Positions 17,629 to 30,409 are shown, counted from the first letter of the stretch. The stretch: 64,000 bases of DNA from Bacillus subtilis (GCF_008764245.1 NZ_VTQV01000003.1:126249-190248), one strand, 5' to 3'. Translations and numbers: made by a program. The notes: a model not told the origin generated them from the sequence alone.

Positions 17629-20496
17629 ATGGCACAAGACCAAATTATTATCCAAGGGGCAAGAGCTCACAATTTAAAAAACATTGATGTAACGATACCA
17701 AGGGATAAGCTCGTTGTATTAACGGGCCTATCCGGGTCAGGAAAATCTTCCTTAGCCTTTGACACCATTTATGCGGAGGGGCAAAGAAGATATGTAGAAT
17801 CTTTATCAGCCTATGCGCGACAATTTTTAGGGCAAATGGATAAACCGGATGTAGATGCCATTGAAGGCCTTTCTCCAGCCATTTCGATTGACCAGAAAAC
17901 AACGAGTCGCAACCCGCGTTCAACCGTTGGAACGGTCACAGAAATTTATGATTATCTGCGCTTACTCTTTGCGCGAGTTGGCAAGCCCATCTGTCCGATC
18001 CACGGAATTGAAATTAGTTCGCAAACGATTGAACAAATGGTCGATCGGATTATGACCTATCCAGAACGAACAAGATTACAAGTGCTCGCACCGGTTGTTT
18101 CTGGGCGCAAGGGAGCGCATGTAAAAGTATTAGAAGGAATAAAAAAACAAGGTTATGTGCGTGTGCGGATTGATGGTGAAGTCGAAGATCTTGGGGAAGA
18201 GATCAAGCTGGAAAAAAACAAAAAGCATTCAATTGAAGTGATTGTGGATCGGATTGTTGTGAAGGAAGGCGTTGAAGCAAGATTAGCGGATTCGCTTGAG
18301 ACAGCCCTTGGCTTAGGCGAAGGAAAAGTAGTCATCGATATCATTGGACAAGAGGAACTGCTATTTAGTGAAAATCACGCTTGTCCTGAATGTGGATTTT
18401 CGATTGATAAATTAGAGCCAAGAATGTTTTCTTTTAACAGCCCTTTTGGAGCTTGTCCTGATTGTGACGGGCTTGGTTCTACATTAGAGGTCGACCCTGA
18501 TCTTGTGATTCCGGATCGTTCTCTAACACTGAACGAAAATGCGATCGCACCTTGGATTCCCGTTAGCTCACAGTATTACCCCCAGCTTTTAAAAACCGTT
18601 TGTCGCCATTTTCAGATTGATATGGATACACCTGTAGAGGATCTGCCAGAAAAAGATTTAAACATCATCCTCTATGGTTCATCAGATGAAGTATTTACAT
18701 TTCGATATCAAAACGATTTTGGCCGCATGCATGAAAGTCAGGTCCGTTTTGAAGGGGTGCTTCATAATGTGGAACGTCGTTATCGGGAAACAAGCTCAGA
18801 TTATATCCGTGAGCAAATGGAGAAATACATGGCTCAGCAGTCTTGTCCCCGCTGTAAGGGACATCGTTTGAAAGAGGAAAGTTTAGCTGTTAAAATAGCG
18901 GGTCACCATATTAGTGAAGTGACGGAGCTATCTGTGAATGATGCCAATCAGTTTTTTCAGGAACTGACGTTATCAGAGAAAGATATGCAAATTGCCAAGT
19001 TAATTTTACGAGAAATTGGTGAAAGACTCGGTTTTCTCGTCAATGTGGGACTAGATTATTTAACGCTAAACCGGGCTGCCGGGACTTTATCAGGCGGCGA
19101 AGCGCAACGTATTCGTTTAGCGACGCAAATTGGTTCAAGATTAACGGGGGTTCTTTATATTTTAGATGAGCCTTCCATTGGCCTTCATCAACGAGATAAT
19201 GATCGCTTAATTGCTACCTTAAAAAACATGCGGGATATCGGGAATACCTTAATTGTGGTCGAACATGATGAAGATACCATGCTCGCTGCAGATTATTTAA
19301 TTGATATTGGACCAGGTGCTGGAGTACATGGCGGTGAGATCATCGCCCAAGGAACGCCGCAAGAAGTCGCTGCAAACAAGGCTTCTTTAACAGGTCAATA
19401 TTTATCAGGTGAAAGGTTTATTCCTTTACCGATTGAACGTCGCAAACCAGATGGCCGCTATCTTGAGATTAAGGGAGCAAAAGAAAATAATTTAAAAAAT
19501 GTTCACGTAAAAATCCCACTTGGTTTGTTTGTTGCGGTAACAGGTGTGTCGGGTTCGGGAAAAAGTACTTTGGTCAATGAAATTCTTTATAAAACATTGG
19601 CCCAGAAGCTTCATAGAGCCAAAACAAGACCAGGTGTATTTAAAGAAATAAAAGGAATCGAACATCTCGAAAAAGTAATTGATATTGATCAATCGCCAAT
19701 AGGTAGAACCCCGCGTTCCAATCCTGCTACTTACACAGGTGTGTTTGATGATGTAAGGGATGTTTACGCAGCGACCAATGAAGCAAAGGTCCGAGGATAT
19801 AAGAAGGGACGTTTTAGCTTTAATGTCAAAGGTGGACGTTGTGAAGCGTGTAAAGGGGATGGCATCATCAAAATTGAAATGCATTTTCTTCCTGATGTCT
19901 ATGTTCCATGTGAAGTTTGTCACGGTAGTAGGTATAACCGGGAAACATTGGAAGTAAAATATAAAGGGAAAAATATTGCAGATGTTTTAGATATGACGAT
20001 TGAAGATGGATTAGAATTTTTCGCTAATATCCCTAAAATCAAGCGTAAATTGCAAACAATTGTTGATGTTGGTCTCGGGTATATGAAATTAGGGCAGCCG
20101 GCTACAACGCTCTCCGGAGGGGAAGCGCAAAGGGTGAAACTTGCTTCAGAACTACATCGTCGTTCGAATGGTCGCTCTTTATATATATTAGACGAGCCAA
20201 CAACTGGGTTGCACGTAGATGATATCGCCCGTTTATTAGGGGTTTTACAAAGACTTGTGGATAATGGCGACACCGTTTTGGTTATAGAGCATAACTTAGA
20301 TGTGATCAAAACAGCTGATTACCTGATTGATTTAGGACCTGAAGGTGGCGATAAAGGTGGAACAATTGTCGCAAAAGGTACCCCTGAAAAAGTGACACAA
20401 TCAGTCGACTCTTATACAGGACGATACCTCAAGCCCATTTTAGAGCGGGATAAAGAACGAATGAATCAAAAAGTCGCCGAAAAAATGAACGTTTAA
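17629..20496 (+). CDS. uvrA: Excinuclease ABC subunit A
   Basis: 955 residues, usual length. Two ABC ATPase halves: Walker [10 protein letters not shown] near the N-terminus and GVSGSGKST in the second half; two LSGGEAQR signatures. Zinc-finger cysteine pairs are visible (CPEC..CPDC and CEAC..CEVC). UvrA scans DNA and loads UvrB. Operon with uvrB. Confidence 0.96.
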   Translation: MAQDQIIIQGARAHNLKNIDVTIPRDKLVVLTGLSGSGKSSLAFDTIYAEGQRRYVESLSAYARQFLGQMDKPDVDAIEGLSPAISIDQKTTSRNPRSTVGTVTEIYDYLRLLFARVGKPICPIHGIEISSQTIEQMVDRIMTYPERTRLQVLAPVVSGRKGAHVKVLEGIKKQGYVRVRIDGEVEDLGEEIKLEKNKKHSIEVIVDRIVVKEGVEARLADSLETALGLGEGKVVIDIIGQEELLFSENHACPECGFSIDKLEPRMFSFNSPFGACPDCDGLGSTLEVDPDLVIPDRSLTLNENAIAPWIPVSSQYYPQLLKTVCRHFQIDMDTPVEDLPEKDLNIILYGSSDEVFTFRYQNDFGRMHESQVRFEGVLHNVERRYRETSSDYIREQMEKYMAQQSCPRCKGHRLKEESLAVKIAGHHISEVTELSVNDANQFFQELTLSEKDMQIAKLILREIGERLGFLVNVGLDYLTLNRAAGTLSGGEAQRIRLATQIGSRLTGVLYILDEPSIGLHQRDNDRLIATLKNMRDIGNTLIVVEHDEDTMLAADYLIDIGPGAGVHGGEIIAQGTPQEVAANKASLTGQYLSGERFIPLPIERRKPDGRYLEIKGAKENNLKNVHVKIPLGLFVAVTGVSGSGKSTLVNEILYKTLAQKLHRAKTRPGVFKEIKGIEHLEKVIDIDQSPIGRTPRSNPATYTGVFDDVRDVYAATNEAKVRGYKKGRFSFNVKGGRCEACKGDGIIKIEMHFLPDVYVPCEVCHGSRYNRETLEVKYKGKNIADVLDMTIEDGLEFFANIPKIKRKLQTIVDVGLGYMKLGQPATTLSGGEAQRVKLASELHRRSNGRSLYILDEPTTGLHVDDIARLLGVLQRLVDNGDTVLVIEHNLDVIKTADYLIDLGPEGGDKGGTIVAKGTPEKVTQSVDSYTGRYLKPILERDKERMNQKVAEKMNV

Positions 20497-20521
20497 GAAG
20501 CCGCACACCACTCGAATATTA

Positions 20522-20540
20522 GGCCAACAGGACGTTAGCC
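20522..20540. repeat. Single hairpin of the GTCCT-loop repeat family (inverted)
   Basis: GGCCAAC-AGGAC-GTTAGCC. The loop is the reverse complement of GTCCT and the stem has one mismatch. It lies in the 137-base gap after uvrA. Confidence 0.5.
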
Positions 20541-20548
20541 CGCGTCTA

Positions 20549-20575
20549 CTGATGAAAAGTTTATCAGCTTTTTTG
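20549..20575 (+). terminator. Terminator of uvrBA
   Basis: CTGATGAA / TTTATCAG stem (one G-U) followed by CTTTTTTG. Confidence 0.75.
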
Positions 20576-20633
20576 AAACCTATAAAGGCCCATATCCGTA
20601 AATTCTGTTAGAACCTAAAAGGAGGAAGCTGAC

Positions 20634-21809
20634 GTGAACGAGGAAAAGAAACGAATACTTGAATTGGTACAAAATGGTAAGCTCTCAGCACAAGAAGCGA
20701 TTATTCTGTTAGAAGCACTTGAAGAAGGATCGTCTAAAGACTCATCGACAGCCAAGCCAAAGGAAGAGGAATCACAAGTACACACAGCTCCAGCTATTCA
20801 AACGGAAACACAAGAAGAGCAGACTTCCCACCAAGAGAAGCAAACAGAAAAAGACAAGGAGAAGGAAACAGCGGATACGGCTGAAACCATTTATTCTCAG
20901 CTAGAAGCTGCTGGTGAGCGATTATTTGATTTTGTGCAAACTACTTTTAATAAAATGAAGGACCTTGATTTTCAATTTACTCAAACAGTTGAAATACCTC
21001 ATACTTTTCAACAGGCGGGAGAAGAGGTTGAACGAATCGATATTGATGTGGCAAACGGTCCTGTAAGAATAAAGACCTGGGATCAACCAGAAGTAAGGAT
21101 TGAGTGCCAGGCAAAAGTCTACCGTACAGAAGACCGCGAAGAAGCAAGAACCTATTTTCTAGATCATAGCGTGTTTAAGTTTGAGAATGGATTATTAATC
21201 TTCGGTACTCAATCCAAACTGATGAAGGTGGAAGCGGTCGTTTATATACCTGAAAAACTGTATAAGAAAATCTCGATTCGCGTCTTTACTGGTGGAGTAA
21301 GGGGCACGAATTTACAAGCGGAATCTTTCGTTGTTAAGACAACGAACGGAAAAGCAGAACTTACAAATATTCGCGGAGAGGAACTCGATTTAGACACTGT
21401 CAATGGTCAAGTCGTGCTTGTTGAATCTGAAATTGAAAAGGTAGAAGCCGAAACAGTCAATGGCACGATTAAAACGGAAGGTGTTTACAAAGATCTAGGA
21501 CTGCAATCCTTAAATGGTAATATTGATTGTATTGTCACGAAACAAGCTCCACGTATCATGGAAACAAAATCGGTGACAGGGAACATTCATATTACGCTTC
21601 CGAACGGGGTCGCGATTGATGGGGATGTTCAATCCAATGTAGGAAATTATAAACTACAATTAAATGATGTTGACATCATGCATGAAAAGAATGAAATTAT
21701 CCAAAAACAGGTGAAATTCAAACGGACAGGTACAAGTGCCGAAACCGTTCATTTGGTGGCGAACACGAAGACAGGCTCTGTCTATATTCGCGAAGAAGAA
21801 GGTCAGTAA
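20634..21809 (+). CDS. yvlB: YvlB-like DUF4097 protein
   Basis: 391 residues from GTG 20634 with AAAGGAGG upstream. Residues about 1-28 form a SHOCT-like helical start (RILELVQNGKLSAQEAIILLEAL). A Glu/Lys/Gln-rich linker follows to about 95. The rest is a repetitive beta structure (TTNGKAELTNIRGEEL, TVNGQVVLVES, TVNGTIKTEG), the DUF4097 adhesin-like fold. B. subtilis YvlB is linked to the cell-envelope stress operon yvlABCD; here yvlA and yvlC are missing. Confidence 0.8.
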   Translation: MNEEKKRILELVQNGKLSAQEAIILLEALEEGSSKDSSTAKPKEEESQVHTAPAIQTETQEEQTSHQEKQTEKDKEKETADTAETIYSQLEAAGERLFDFVQTTFNKMKDLDFQFTQTVEIPHTFQQAGEEVERIDIDVANGPVRIKTWDQPEVRIECQAKVYRTEDREEARTYFLDHSVFKFENGLLIFGTQSKLMKVEAVVYIPEKLYKKISIRVFTGGVRGTNLQAESFVVKTTNGKAELTNIRGEELDLDTVNGQVVLVESEIEKVEAETVNGTIKTEGVYKDLGLQSLNGNIDCIVTKQAPRIMETKSVTGNIHITLPNGVAIDGDVQSNVGNYKLQLNDVDIMHEKNEIIQKQVKFKRTGTSAETVHLVANTKTGSVYIREEEGQ

Positions 21810-21810
21810 A

Positions 21811-22167
21811 ATGAAGTGGAGTATAGGGATTTTAGTGAACGCCCTTTTATTCCTCGCCTTTGCGGGATATTTTGAAGGGGTTGAGGTGTCGAGTATATGG
21901 TCGGCCATTGGGGCTAGCATTATTCTGTCTATATTAAATATGCTTGTACGTCCCATTCTCATTCTTTTCACTTTACCTGTCACATTATTAACTTTAGGAC
22001 TATTTTTATTTGTGATCAATGCTTGTACATTATTAATGACAGACGCTTTAATGGGGAGTTTGTTCGAAATCTCTGGATTTGGTTTGGCTCTGCTCCTCGC
22101 CGTCATCATGTCCTTAATTAATGTCCTGATCCAAAAAGTCATCATAGAACCGCGAAGAAGAGATTGA
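21811..22167 (+). CDS. yvlD: YvlD-like membrane protein (phage holin superfamily IV)
   Basis: 118 residues from ATG 21811, one base after the yvlB stop. Four hydrophobic segments, with ILSILNMLVRPILILFTLP and a basic end (EPRRRD). It matches the holin-IV/YvlD family, whose role in Bacillus is unknown. It is co-transcribed with yvlB. Confidence 0.8.
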   Translation: MKWSIGILVNALLFLAFAGYFEGVEVSSIWSAIGASIILSILNMLVRPILILFTLPVTLLTLGLFLFVINACTLLMTDALMGSLFEISGFGLALLLAVIMSLINVLIQKVIIEPRRRD

Positions 22168-22172
22168 CATAT

Positions 22173-22217
22173 AAGAGCTCTAAAAGGTATATACTTCCCT
22201 TTTGGAGCTCCTTTTGT
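22173..22217 (+). terminator. Terminator of yvlBD
   Basis: GAGCTCTAAAAGG pairs with CCTTTTGGAGCTC, a 13-bp stem, followed by CTTTT. Confidence 0.8.
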
Positions 22218-22418
22218 ATGTTGAGTTCGCTACTTCTTCTTTTATAATAAGGATTTCGCTTAATTAAAAAGTTCCTGAAAATAGGGGTGTGTGCGATTGT
22301 TCAAAGAAAATGTAAATCGAATAGTGGTTTTTATATCGTCTGTAATGATAAAATAGTACAATGATGTCTAGATACCTCATCATAAGAATGATTACTTAAA
22401 CGGCAAGGAGTGATGGAC

Positions 22419-23360
22419 TTGTCCAAAGTTCGGACAGAAGATATCATCAAGCGTTTCGATTTGGAGCTTGTAAGTGGAGAAGAAGGTGTTCATAAACCGA
22501 TTACAACGACCGACATTTCTCGCCCAGCCTTGGAATTGGCAGGTTTCTTTAATTATTATCCTGCGGAACGTGTTCAGTTATTAGGTAGAACAGAAATCGA
22601 TTTTAGTGGAAGGCTATTGAAAAGTGAAAGAAAAGAACGAATGGAATTGCTTTGTAATGATATAACACCAGCTATTATCATTTCACGAGGGTTAGACATT
22701 CCCAAGGAATTAATTGAATCCTCAGAACGTAATAGCGTTCCTTTGTTAAGAACACCGATGAAGACGACGCGCTTTTCCAGTAAGTTGACGAACTACTTAG
22801 AAAGTGAATTAGCGCCTACAACGGCTGTACATGGTGTTTTAATTGATATTTATGGTATCGGTGTACTGCTCACTGGACAAAGTGGTGTTGGTAAAAGTGA
22901 GACCGCATTAGCCTTAATTAAACGCGGCCATCAGCTTGTCGCCGATGATTGTGTGGAAATCAGTGAAATTGAGGAAAATATGTTAGTGGGAAGCCCGCCC
23001 CCATTATTAAAGCAACTTTTAGAAATTCGTGGCTTAGGGATCATCAATGTGATGACCTTGTTTGGCGCCGGCGCCGTTCGCTCAAGTAAAAAAATTACCT
23101 TATCTGTTCATTTAGAACTTTGGGATGAACAAAAGCATTATGATCGGGTAGGACTTGATGAAGATAAAGTTAAGATCATTAATACGGAAATCCCTAAATT
23201 AACGATCCCTGTAAGACCTGGACGTAACCTAGCTGTTATTATTGAAGTGGCTGCGATGAATTTCCGCTTGAAGAATATGGGAGTCAATGCGGCAAAGCAA
23301 TTTACAGAAAGACTCGCTGAAGTCATTCAAAATGGTAGTGACCAAGATATCATTACCTAA
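22419..23360 (+). CDS. hprK: HPr kinase/phosphorylase
   Basis: 313 residues from TTG 22419 (MSKVRTED). AAGGAG lies 8 bases before it, and the ATG/GTG just upstream overlap or crowd that site. The N-terminal domain is followed by the P-loop GQSGVGKSE and the HprK signature [11 protein letters not shown]. The enzyme phosphorylates Ser46 of HPr and of Crh when glycolytic intermediates are high and reverses this when phosphate is high. It is the central switch of carbon catabolite repression. crh is in the same window. Confidence 0.95.
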   Translation: MSKVRTEDIIKRFDLELVSGEEGVHKPITTTDISRPALELAGFFNYYPAERVQLLGRTEIDFSGRLLKSERKERMELLCNDITPAIIISRGLDIPKELIESSERNSVPLLRTPMKTTRFSSKLTNYLESELAPTTAVHGVLIDIYGIGVLLTGQSGVGKSETALALIKRGHQLVADDCVEISEIEENMLVGSPPPLLKQLLEIRGLGIINVMTLFGAGAVRSSKKITLSVHLELWDEQKHYDRVGLDEDKVKIINTEIPKLTIPVRPGRNLAVIIEVAAMNFRLKNMGVNAAKQFTERLAEVIQNGSDQDIIT

Positions 23361-23381
23361 TAAATGGAAAGGAGTGGGAGA

Positions 23382-24191
23382 ATGGGAATTGAACCAATTA
23401 ACCCAGTAGCGCTCCAATTAGGACCTTTTGCTATTCGTTGGTATGGCATTATTATTGGTTTAGGAATTGCACTAGCGCTAATTGTTGCGGTACGTGAAGG
23501 GGATAAGAGGGGCCTGCCAAAAGATACATTTACGGACCTTTTGATCTGGGCGATTCCGATTTCGATTATTTGTGCACGGCTTTATTATGTCCTGTTTGAA
23601 TGGGGATTTTATTCCCAACACCCAGAAAAGATTATTAAAATCTGGGAAGGTGGTATCGCCATTCATGGTGCTTTAATCGGTGCCGTGGCGACTGCTGTGG
23701 TCTTTTGCCGGAAAAAGGGAATTTCTTTTTGGAAATTGGCTGATATTGCGGCCCCAAGCATTATTTTAGGACAAGCGATTGGTCGTTGGGGAAATTTCAT
23801 TAACCAAGAAGCACATGGGGAAGCTGTTTCCAGAGCGTTCTTAGAAAATCTCCATCTGCCCCAATTTATTATTGATCAAATGTACATAAATGGAGAATAC
23901 TATCACCCGACTTTTTTATATGAATCTGTCTGGAATATTATTGGTTTTCTTATCCTGCTCGCTTTGAGAAAAAGTTCCTTACGGCGTGGAGAGCTTTTCT
24001 TAAGTTATATCATTTGGTATTCGATTGGACGCTTTTTTGTGGAAGGATTGCGTACAGACAGCTTAATGCTAGATTCATTAAGAATGGCCCAAGTCATTTC
24101 ACTCGCTTTAATTTTAATTGCCGTGGCCATCTGGTTCTATCGTCGTTATACGGGGATGGCGAAACAAAAATATAAGGATCAAAGTTCATAA
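23382..24191 (+). CDS. lgt: Prolipoprotein diacylglyceryl transferase
   Basis: 269 residues from ATG 23382 (GGAAAGGAG upstream). A seven-helix membrane protein with the Lgt signature [13 protein letters not shown] and the conserved early IRWYG. It attaches diacylglycerol to the lipobox cysteine of prolipoproteins such as PstS in this window. The hprK-lgt-ppaX order is conserved in Bacillus. Confidence 0.95.
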   Translation: MGIEPINPVALQLGPFAIRWYGIIIGLGIALALIVAVREGDKRGLPKDTFTDLLIWAIPISIICARLYYVLFEWGFYSQHPEKIIKIWEGGIAIHGALIGAVATAVVFCRKKGISFWKLADIAAPSIILGQAIGRWGNFINQEAHGEAVSRAFLENLHLPQFIIDQMYINGEYYHPTFLYESVWNIIGFLILLALRKSSLRRGELFLSYIIWYSIGRFFVEGLRTDSLMLDSLRMAQVISLALILIAVAIWFYRRYTGMAKQKYKDQSS

Positions 24192-24213
24192 TTCAATAGA
24201 AAGGAGAATGGGC

Positions 24214-24867
24214 ATGCAACGGAATATTACAACCTTATTGTTCGATTTGGATGGAACTTTAATTGATACGAATGAATTGATCATTTCCTCTTATTTACAT
24301 ACATTGGAGCAATATTTTCCAGGTCAGTTTCAACGTGAAGATGTACTTCCGTTTATGGGGCCGTCTTTAGCTGATGTTTTTCATGGATTAGATTCTGAAA
24401 AGGCGGAAGAAATGATCCAAGTGTATCGTACACATAATCTTGAACAACATGATTTGCTTGTAAAAGAATTTGACGGCGTGTTTGAAACAGTAAGGACGTT
24501 ACATGAAAATGGCTATAAATTGGCGATTGTTTCGACAAAGAAAAGAGATACAGTCTTGAAAGGGTTGAAATTAACTCATTTAGAGCCGTTTTTTAAAGTA
24601 GTGATCACGATGGATGAAGTTGAAAAGGTAAAACCAGACCCTGAACCTTTAAACAAGGCGATGCATTTACTCGATTCACAACCAGAGGAAACGATGATGA
24701 TTGGCGATAATCATCATGATATTCTTGGTGGTAAAAATGCAGGTACTGCCACTTGTGGGGTTGCTTGGTCTTTGAAAGGGAAGGATCATTTACAAAGTTA
24801 TCACCCTGATTTTATGCTTGACCATATGTCTGATTTATTGAATATCATTGGAGTCAAACCCCAATGA
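24214..24867 (+). CDS. ppaX: Pyrophosphatase PpaX (HAD family)
   Basis: 217 residues from ATG 24214, with AAGGAG seven bases upstream; B. subtilis PpaX is 216. HAD motif I is [10 protein letters not shown], motif II Thr is in IVSTKK, and motif IV is MIGDNHHDI. PpaX hydrolyses the pyrophosphate made when HprK dephosphorylates HPr-Ser-P, which explains the operon with hprK. Confidence 0.9.
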   Translation: MQRNITTLLFDLDGTLIDTNELIISSYLHTLEQYFPGQFQREDVLPFMGPSLADVFHGLDSEKAEEMIQVYRTHNLEQHDLLVKEFDGVFETVRTLHENGYKLAIVSTKKRDTVLKGLKLTHLEPFFKVVITMDEVEKVKPDPEPLNKAMHLLDSQPEETMMIGDNHHDILGGKNAGTATCGVAWSLKGKDHLQSYHPDFMLDHMSDLLNIIGVKPQ

Positions 24868-25409
24868 GACGGACAGAACGCTTTCCAGTAGAGGGAGCGA
24901 ATTCTTTATGGCATGTATATAAAACCGTTCCATTTTGGAAAGTAGTGAAAAACTTTATCGTCATCCAAACAGCTAGGTACACTCCCTTTCTAGGACTAAA
25001 AAGCTGGATGTATCGGCGTTTCCTAAAGATGGAGATTGGTCAAAAAACAGCTTTTGCGTTGATGGTCATGTTAGATGTGATGTTTCCAGAGAAAATCAAG
25101 GTGGGCGAAAATACCGTCATTGGTTATAATACCACGATTCTAGCCCATGAATATTTGATCAAGGAATATCGGTTAGGCACAGTGGAAATTGGTGACCATG
25201 TCATGATCGGAGCAAATACCACGATTTTACCAGGCATTACAATAGGAGACCAAGCGATTGTATCGGCAGGTACACTTGTCCATAAAGACGTACCTGCAGG
25301 AGCATTCGTGGGAGGAAATCCCATGAAAGTGATTTATACAAGGGAAGAACGTGAAGAGCGTTGGAAAGATGATCCTATCTATGGTACGAGTAAAACACCT
25401 AAACAATAA
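24864..25409 (+). CDS. yvoF: YvoF-like acyltransferase (left-handed beta-helix)
   Basis: 181 residues; ATG overlaps the ppaX stop by 4 bases. The C-terminal half has hexapeptide repeats ([39 protein letters not shown]) ending in GGNPMKV, the LbH acetyltransferase fold. The acceptor is unknown. Gene order hprK-lgt-ppaX-yvoF follows B. subtilis. Confidence 0.8.
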   Translation: MRRTERFPVEGANSLWHVYKTVPFWKVVKNFIVIQTARYTPFLGLKSWMYRRFLKMEIGQKTAFALMVMLDVMFPEKIKVGENTVIGYNTTILAHEYLIKEYRLGTVEIGDHVMIGANTTILPGITIGDQAIVSAGTLVHKDVPAGAFVGGNPMKVIYTREEREERWKDDPIYGTSKTPKQ

Positions 25410-25420
25410 TAGGTGTTTTA
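25391..25420 (+). terminator. Terminator of the hprK-lgt-ppaX-yvoF operon
   Basis: AAAACACCT / AGGTGTTTT stem around the yvoF stop codon, then ATTTAT. Confidence 0.75.
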
Positions 25421-25620
25421 TTTATGCTGTTTCTTTGGTATGCCATTATGAATCAGTCAAGACAAAAAGACAGCCCCACGTAATTTTACCTAGTTTACGT
25501 GTTTGTAAATAAAAACTTGTATAAAAGTAGAAAATTTTCCAAGATTCGCGGTGTGTCAGCATGGGTGTCGTATGATATACTACAAAAAGCGACAAAGGAA
25601 TACAGCAACGGAGGATCTTG

Positions 25621-27135
25621 ATGTTTAACAACTCGAAGGGAAAATTAGATAAAGCAAAAATATTCTCATTTATTCCAACAGGAGAATACTATTTTAATAG
25701 AGGTATTAAGGCTTATGATCGTTTTGATATGAAGCAGGCAAAGAAATATTTAAAACGAGCTTTCGAATTAGAACCTTTGGACCCCATTATTGCCTGTCAA
25801 TTAGCCATTGTTCATACCGAAATAGGAGAGTATGAGGAGTCTAATGCCCTTTTAAAAATGGTGTTGGAAGAGTTAGATGAAAGTTTAACCGAGTGTTATT
25901 ATTTTATGGCTAATAATTTTGCCCATCTAGGCCTATTTACAGAGGCCTATAAAAATGCAAATCTCTATCTTGAGTTGGACGAAGTGGGAGAATTTGCGGA
26001 GGAAGCAAAGGAATTATTAGATTTAATTGGAATAGAAGACGAAGAAATCTTTTCTGAACTTGTTAAACAAGATGAAATGATTGACCATCTTGACCAAGCA
26101 AGAAGTTTATTGCAAGAAGGGGCATTTTCCCAAGCGATCGAAATACTTAAGCAAACGGTGAAGGATTATCCTGAACTTTGGCCAGCATACAATAATTTGG
26201 CCTTAGCCTATTTTTATGAAGGAAAAACAGAAAAAGCATTTGAAATGATCCAATATGTTTTGGAACAGAGTCCTGGTAATTTACATGCCCTTTGTAATTT
26301 AGCTGTATTTCTTTATTATGAAGAAAAACTAGATGAGCTAGAGGAATTACTTCAAGCATTGGATAAGGTTCAACCGATTCATTTTGAACATCGTTATAAA
26401 TTAGGCGCGACTTTTGCTTTAACAGGAAGGTATCATCAAGCTTATTATTGGCTACGTCATTTACAGAAGTATGGTTATGAAGGAGATTATTCTTATTATT
26501 ATTGGTTAGCAAAATCCGCTTACTTTTCTGGAAATCATAGAGCAGCCTCTGAAGCTTGGGAGAAATTAATCGATTTAAACCCTGCGCTTGCACAAAAGGA
26601 ACCATGGAAGGTCACGGAAGAAGCGATCACTCATTTTGAAAATGAGGATGTCACTATTATGAGATGGTTGAATAGTGAACATGTTGAAAATCGGTTATAT
26701 GGAATCTTTTTAGTTTCTGTGTCCACTTCTAAAGTGGAGATATATAAGCAATTGGAGCAAATGGACTTAGACCGATTCACTCCCTTTGAAAAAAGATACT
26801 TAACCTATATTTTGCAGACAGAATTAAACCCTGAGTTTTCTTCGGAGGGAGAAATCAAACAGGGACATGAAGTCGCTATGGTATTATACGAAAAGTATCA
26901 AGCGCAAGCATGGGAAAGACGTAGTTTACTTCTATTGTGGTTTCGGGCGTTTTTTAAAATGATGGAGAACCAAAGTGCAATAACAAATCCTTTCGCATTA
27001 GCAGGGGCAGTTGAGTATATATGGTTAAAAACTCGCCATAATAAAAAAACACAATTGGAAATCGCAAAGGAGTATGCTATCTCTACTTCCACTTTACGGA
27101 AATATGTCCGTATTTTGGAAAACGAATTGGAATGA
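25621..27135 (+). CDS. yvcD: YvcD-like TPR-repeat protein
   Basis: 504 residues from ATG 25621 (GGAGG five bases upstream). Tetratricopeptide-type repeats run through about residues 20-330 (YYFNRGIKAYDRFDMKQAKKYL, NLALAYFYEGKTEKAFEMI). The C-terminus ends in a helix-turn-helix-like stretch, EIAKEYAISTSTLRKYVRIL. It resembles YvcD, which precedes trxB in B. subtilis. Function is unknown; TPR proteins usually bind other proteins. Confidence 0.75.
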   Translation: MFNNSKGKLDKAKIFSFIPTGEYYFNRGIKAYDRFDMKQAKKYLKRAFELEPLDPIIACQLAIVHTEIGEYEESNALLKMVLEELDESLTECYYFMANNFAHLGLFTEAYKNANLYLELDEVGEFAEEAKELLDLIGIEDEEIFSELVKQDEMIDHLDQARSLLQEGAFSQAIEILKQTVKDYPELWPAYNNLALAYFYEGKTEKAFEMIQYVLEQSPGNLHALCNLAVFLYYEEKLDELEELLQALDKVQPIHFEHRYKLGATFALTGRYHQAYYWLRHLQKYGYEGDYSYYYWLAKSAYFSGNHRAASEAWEKLIDLNPALAQKEPWKVTEEAITHFENEDVTIMRWLNSEHVENRLYGIFLVSVSTSKVEIYKQLEQMDLDRFTPFEKRYLTYILQTELNPEFSSEGEIKQGHEVAMVLYEKYQAQAWERRSLLLLWFRAFFKMMENQSAITNPFALAGAVEYIWLKTRHNKKTQLEIAKEYAISTSTLRKYVRILENELE

Positions 27136-27188
27136 GCAGATAAATAGACGAAACGGACGCTGTTTAATACGATAGAAATAGATCATAA

Positions 27189-28187
<999 letters not shown>

Positions 28188-28200
28188 AGAGGATAAGGAT

Positions 28201-28257
28201 CTTCCGTCAAAACCGCCCACGTCCTGTGGGCAACACGGAAGTCAGTACATCCTGTAC
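28201..28257. repeat. Nested-hairpin repeat with GTCCT and ATCCT loops
   Basis: Outer stem CTTCCGT (28201-28207) / ACGGAAG (28235-28241) encloses GCCCAC-GTCCT-GTGGGC (28215-28231). GTAC-ATCCT-GTAC (28245-28257) follows. It is the same three-hairpin plan as 4514-4570 but with different stems. It sits where B. subtilis has yvcI; the rest of the 350-base gap holds a terminator and no gene. Confidence 0.75.
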
Positions 28258-28367
28258 AAATAAAAAGTTACACTGAATTAATGTGTTTGTAACAGTAGTG
28301 AAATGATTTTCGGGTATAGTATTTACATGAGATATTGACCCCCTTTTTATACAATATCCCTTTTTTG

Positions 28368-28402
28368 AAAGCACAGGCCTTCGGGTTTGTGCTTCTTTTT
28401 TT
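28368..28402 (+). terminator. Terminator after trxB
   Basis: AAGCACAGGCC / GGTTTGTGCTT stem with loop TTCG (two G-U pairs), then TCTTTTTTT. Confidence 0.8.
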
Positions 28403-28537
28403 ACGAACTTTTTTCGGACATCCTCCATTCTCTAAAACAGGAATTTTTTAAAAGTAATGCTGGCTGTCATTTCACCTCCATTGATAGTATAATAATAACA
28501 TGAGAAAGACAGAGAAACGGAAAATGGAGTGGGATTC

Positions 28538-29431
28538 ATGAGCACATTAGGGTCTGAAGAAATACAGTTAGTCATAATCACCGGAATGTCAGGGGCAGGA
28601 AAAACAGTGGCAATCCACAGTTTTGAAGATTTAGGTTTCTTTTGCGTGGACAATTTACCCCCTGCTTTAATGCCAAAATTTCTGGAATTAATGAAGGAAT
28701 CTGGAAATAAGATGAATAAGGTAGCTCTTGTGATGGATTTACGAGGGCGGGAATTTTTTGATACTTTACTACGTGTTTTGGATGAACTTTCTGATTCTAC
28801 ATGGATGACTCCGCAGATTCTTTTTCTCGATGCAAATGATGCGGCGCTTGTAAGACGATATAAGGAAACACGTCGCTCTCACCCGCTTGCAACAGAGGGA
28901 TTACCACTTGAAGGAATCAGACGAGAACGCCATATTCTGGATGAATTAAAAGGCCGTGCCCAATTGATTTATGATACATCCAATATGCAACCGAAAGAAT
29001 TACGCGAAAAAATTATTGAAGATTTTTCTGCAAATAAAAAGACCATATTTACAGTCAATGTGATGTCTTTTGGGTTCAAACATGGAATTCCGATTGATGC
29101 AGATTTAGTATTTGATGTACGTTTCTTACCAAATCCGCATTATATCGATCATATGCGGCCCAAAACGGGAATGGAAGAGGAAGTCTATCAGTATGTTTTA
29201 AAGTGGAATGATACGCAGAAATTCCTAGCGAAAACGACAGATTTACTCACTTTTATGTTACCCCTCTATAAACGGGAAGGGAAAAGTCAGCTTGTGATTG
29301 CCATTGGCTGCACAGGTGGACAACATCGCTCTGTTGCCCTTTCTGAATATATTGGTGAGTTTTATGAGAATGATTATCACGTATCGATTACACATCGAGA
29401 TATTCAAAAGAGAAAGGGAAAAACATTATGA
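28538..29431 (+). CDS. rapZ: RapZ/YvcJ nucleotide-binding protein
   Basis: 297 residues from ATG 28538. Walker A GMSGAGKT, then the RapZ-type C-terminal domain with [12 protein letters not shown] and [10 protein letters not shown]. YvcJ of B. subtilis binds and hydrolyses GTP and influences competence and amino-sugar metabolism. First gene of the yvcJ-yvcK-whiA cluster. Confidence 0.92.
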   Translation: MSTLGSEEIQLVIITGMSGAGKTVAIHSFEDLGFFCVDNLPPALMPKFLELMKESGNKMNKVALVMDLRGREFFDTLLRVLDELSDSTWMTPQILFLDANDAALVRRYKETRRSHPLATEGLPLEGIRRERHILDELKGRAQLIYDTSNMQPKELREKIIEDFSANKKTIFTVNVMSFGFKHGIPIDADLVFDVRFLPNPHYIDHMRPKTGMEEEVYQYVLKWNDTQKFLAKTTDLLTFMLPLYKREGKSQLVIAIGCTGGQHRSVALSEYIGEFYENDYHVSITHRDIQKRKGKTL

Positions 29432-30390
29432 CAGATACATCAAGGCCTAAGATTGCCGTCGTAGGAGGAGGGACAGGATTACCCGTTCTTTTGCGAGGGT
29501 TGAAGAATCTTCCTGTTGAGTTATCCGCCATTGTAACAGTAGCGGATGATGGGGGGAGCTCAGGCCGACTAAGAGAAGAAATGGAAATACCGCCACCAGG
29601 GGATGTCAGAAATGTCATTGCTGCATTATCAGATCAAGAACCCTTGATCATTGAAATGTTTCAGCATCGTTTTAAATCAAATAGTGAACTTTCTGGTCAT
29701 TCCCTAGGCAATTTAATTCTTGCCGCCCTCACATCCATCACCGGAGATTTTGTCCATGCGATTCAAGAGATGAGCCGGGTATTAAATGTACGCGGTCATG
29801 TTCTTCCAGCGGCGAATCAATGTGTTGTATTGAATGCGGAAATGGAGGACGGTTCGATTGTTAGTGGAGAATCGAAAATTCCTGAATCAGGGAAAGCTGT
29901 AAAAAGAGTTTTTTTAACCCCTGAGCCAATTAAGCCCTTAAAGGAGACCATCCAAGTCATTCGTGAAGCGGACCTGATTGTATTAGGACCAGGAAGCTTG
30001 TATACCAGTATTTTGCCAAACCTATTAGTACCTGGAATTGGGGAAGAGATTTGTGAAGCAAAAGCCAAAAAAGTATATATTTGCAACCTCATGACACAGC
30101 CTGGAGAGACGTTGGACTTCTCAGCCAGTGATCATATTCAAGCTCTATATTCCCATATGGATTGCTCTTTTATAGATCTTATATTAGTGAATAATGAGCC
30201 AATACCGACTCATTTAAAATATCGATACCAGGAAGAGCAAGCGAGACCAGTAGTATTTGACGTAGAGAACCTCGCGAATTTGGGAATTGAAGTGATTGCG
30301 GAAGAAATAGTTAGCCTAGATAAAGGACTTGTTCGTCATGACACCGAAAAAGTCGCTCAAATTCTCTATTCACTCATTGAAAAGGAATAG
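29428..30390 (+). CDS. glmR: GlmR (YvcK) gluconeogenesis/morphogenesis factor
   Basis: 320 residues; ATG overlaps the rapZ stop by 4 bases. [30 protein letters not shown] and [10 protein letters not shown] are signatures of the YvcK/CofD-like fold. In B. subtilis it binds UDP-GlcNAc and stimulates GlmS, which directs carbon to the wall. Confidence 0.92.
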   Translation: MTDTSRPKIAVVGGGTGLPVLLRGLKNLPVELSAIVTVADDGGSSGRLREEMEIPPPGDVRNVIAALSDQEPLIIEMFQHRFKSNSELSGHSLGNLILAALTSITGDFVHAIQEMSRVLNVRGHVLPAANQCVVLNAEMEDGSIVSGESKIPESGKAVKRVFLTPEPIKPLKETIQVIREADLIVLGPGSLYTSILPNLLVPGIGEEICEAKAKKVYICNLMTQPGETLDFSASDHIQALYSHMDCSFIDLILVNNEPIPTHLKYRYQEEQARPVVFDVENLANLGIEVIAEEIVSLDKGLVRHDTEKVAQILYSLIEKE

Positions 30391-30409
30391 GACAATCGGG
30401 TCGAATTGA

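Noticed and set aside
28283-28326. Sigma-B promoter (GTTTGT..GGGTAT) after trxB
   Set aside because: Spacing between the two elements is 21 bases, far from the 12-15 needed.
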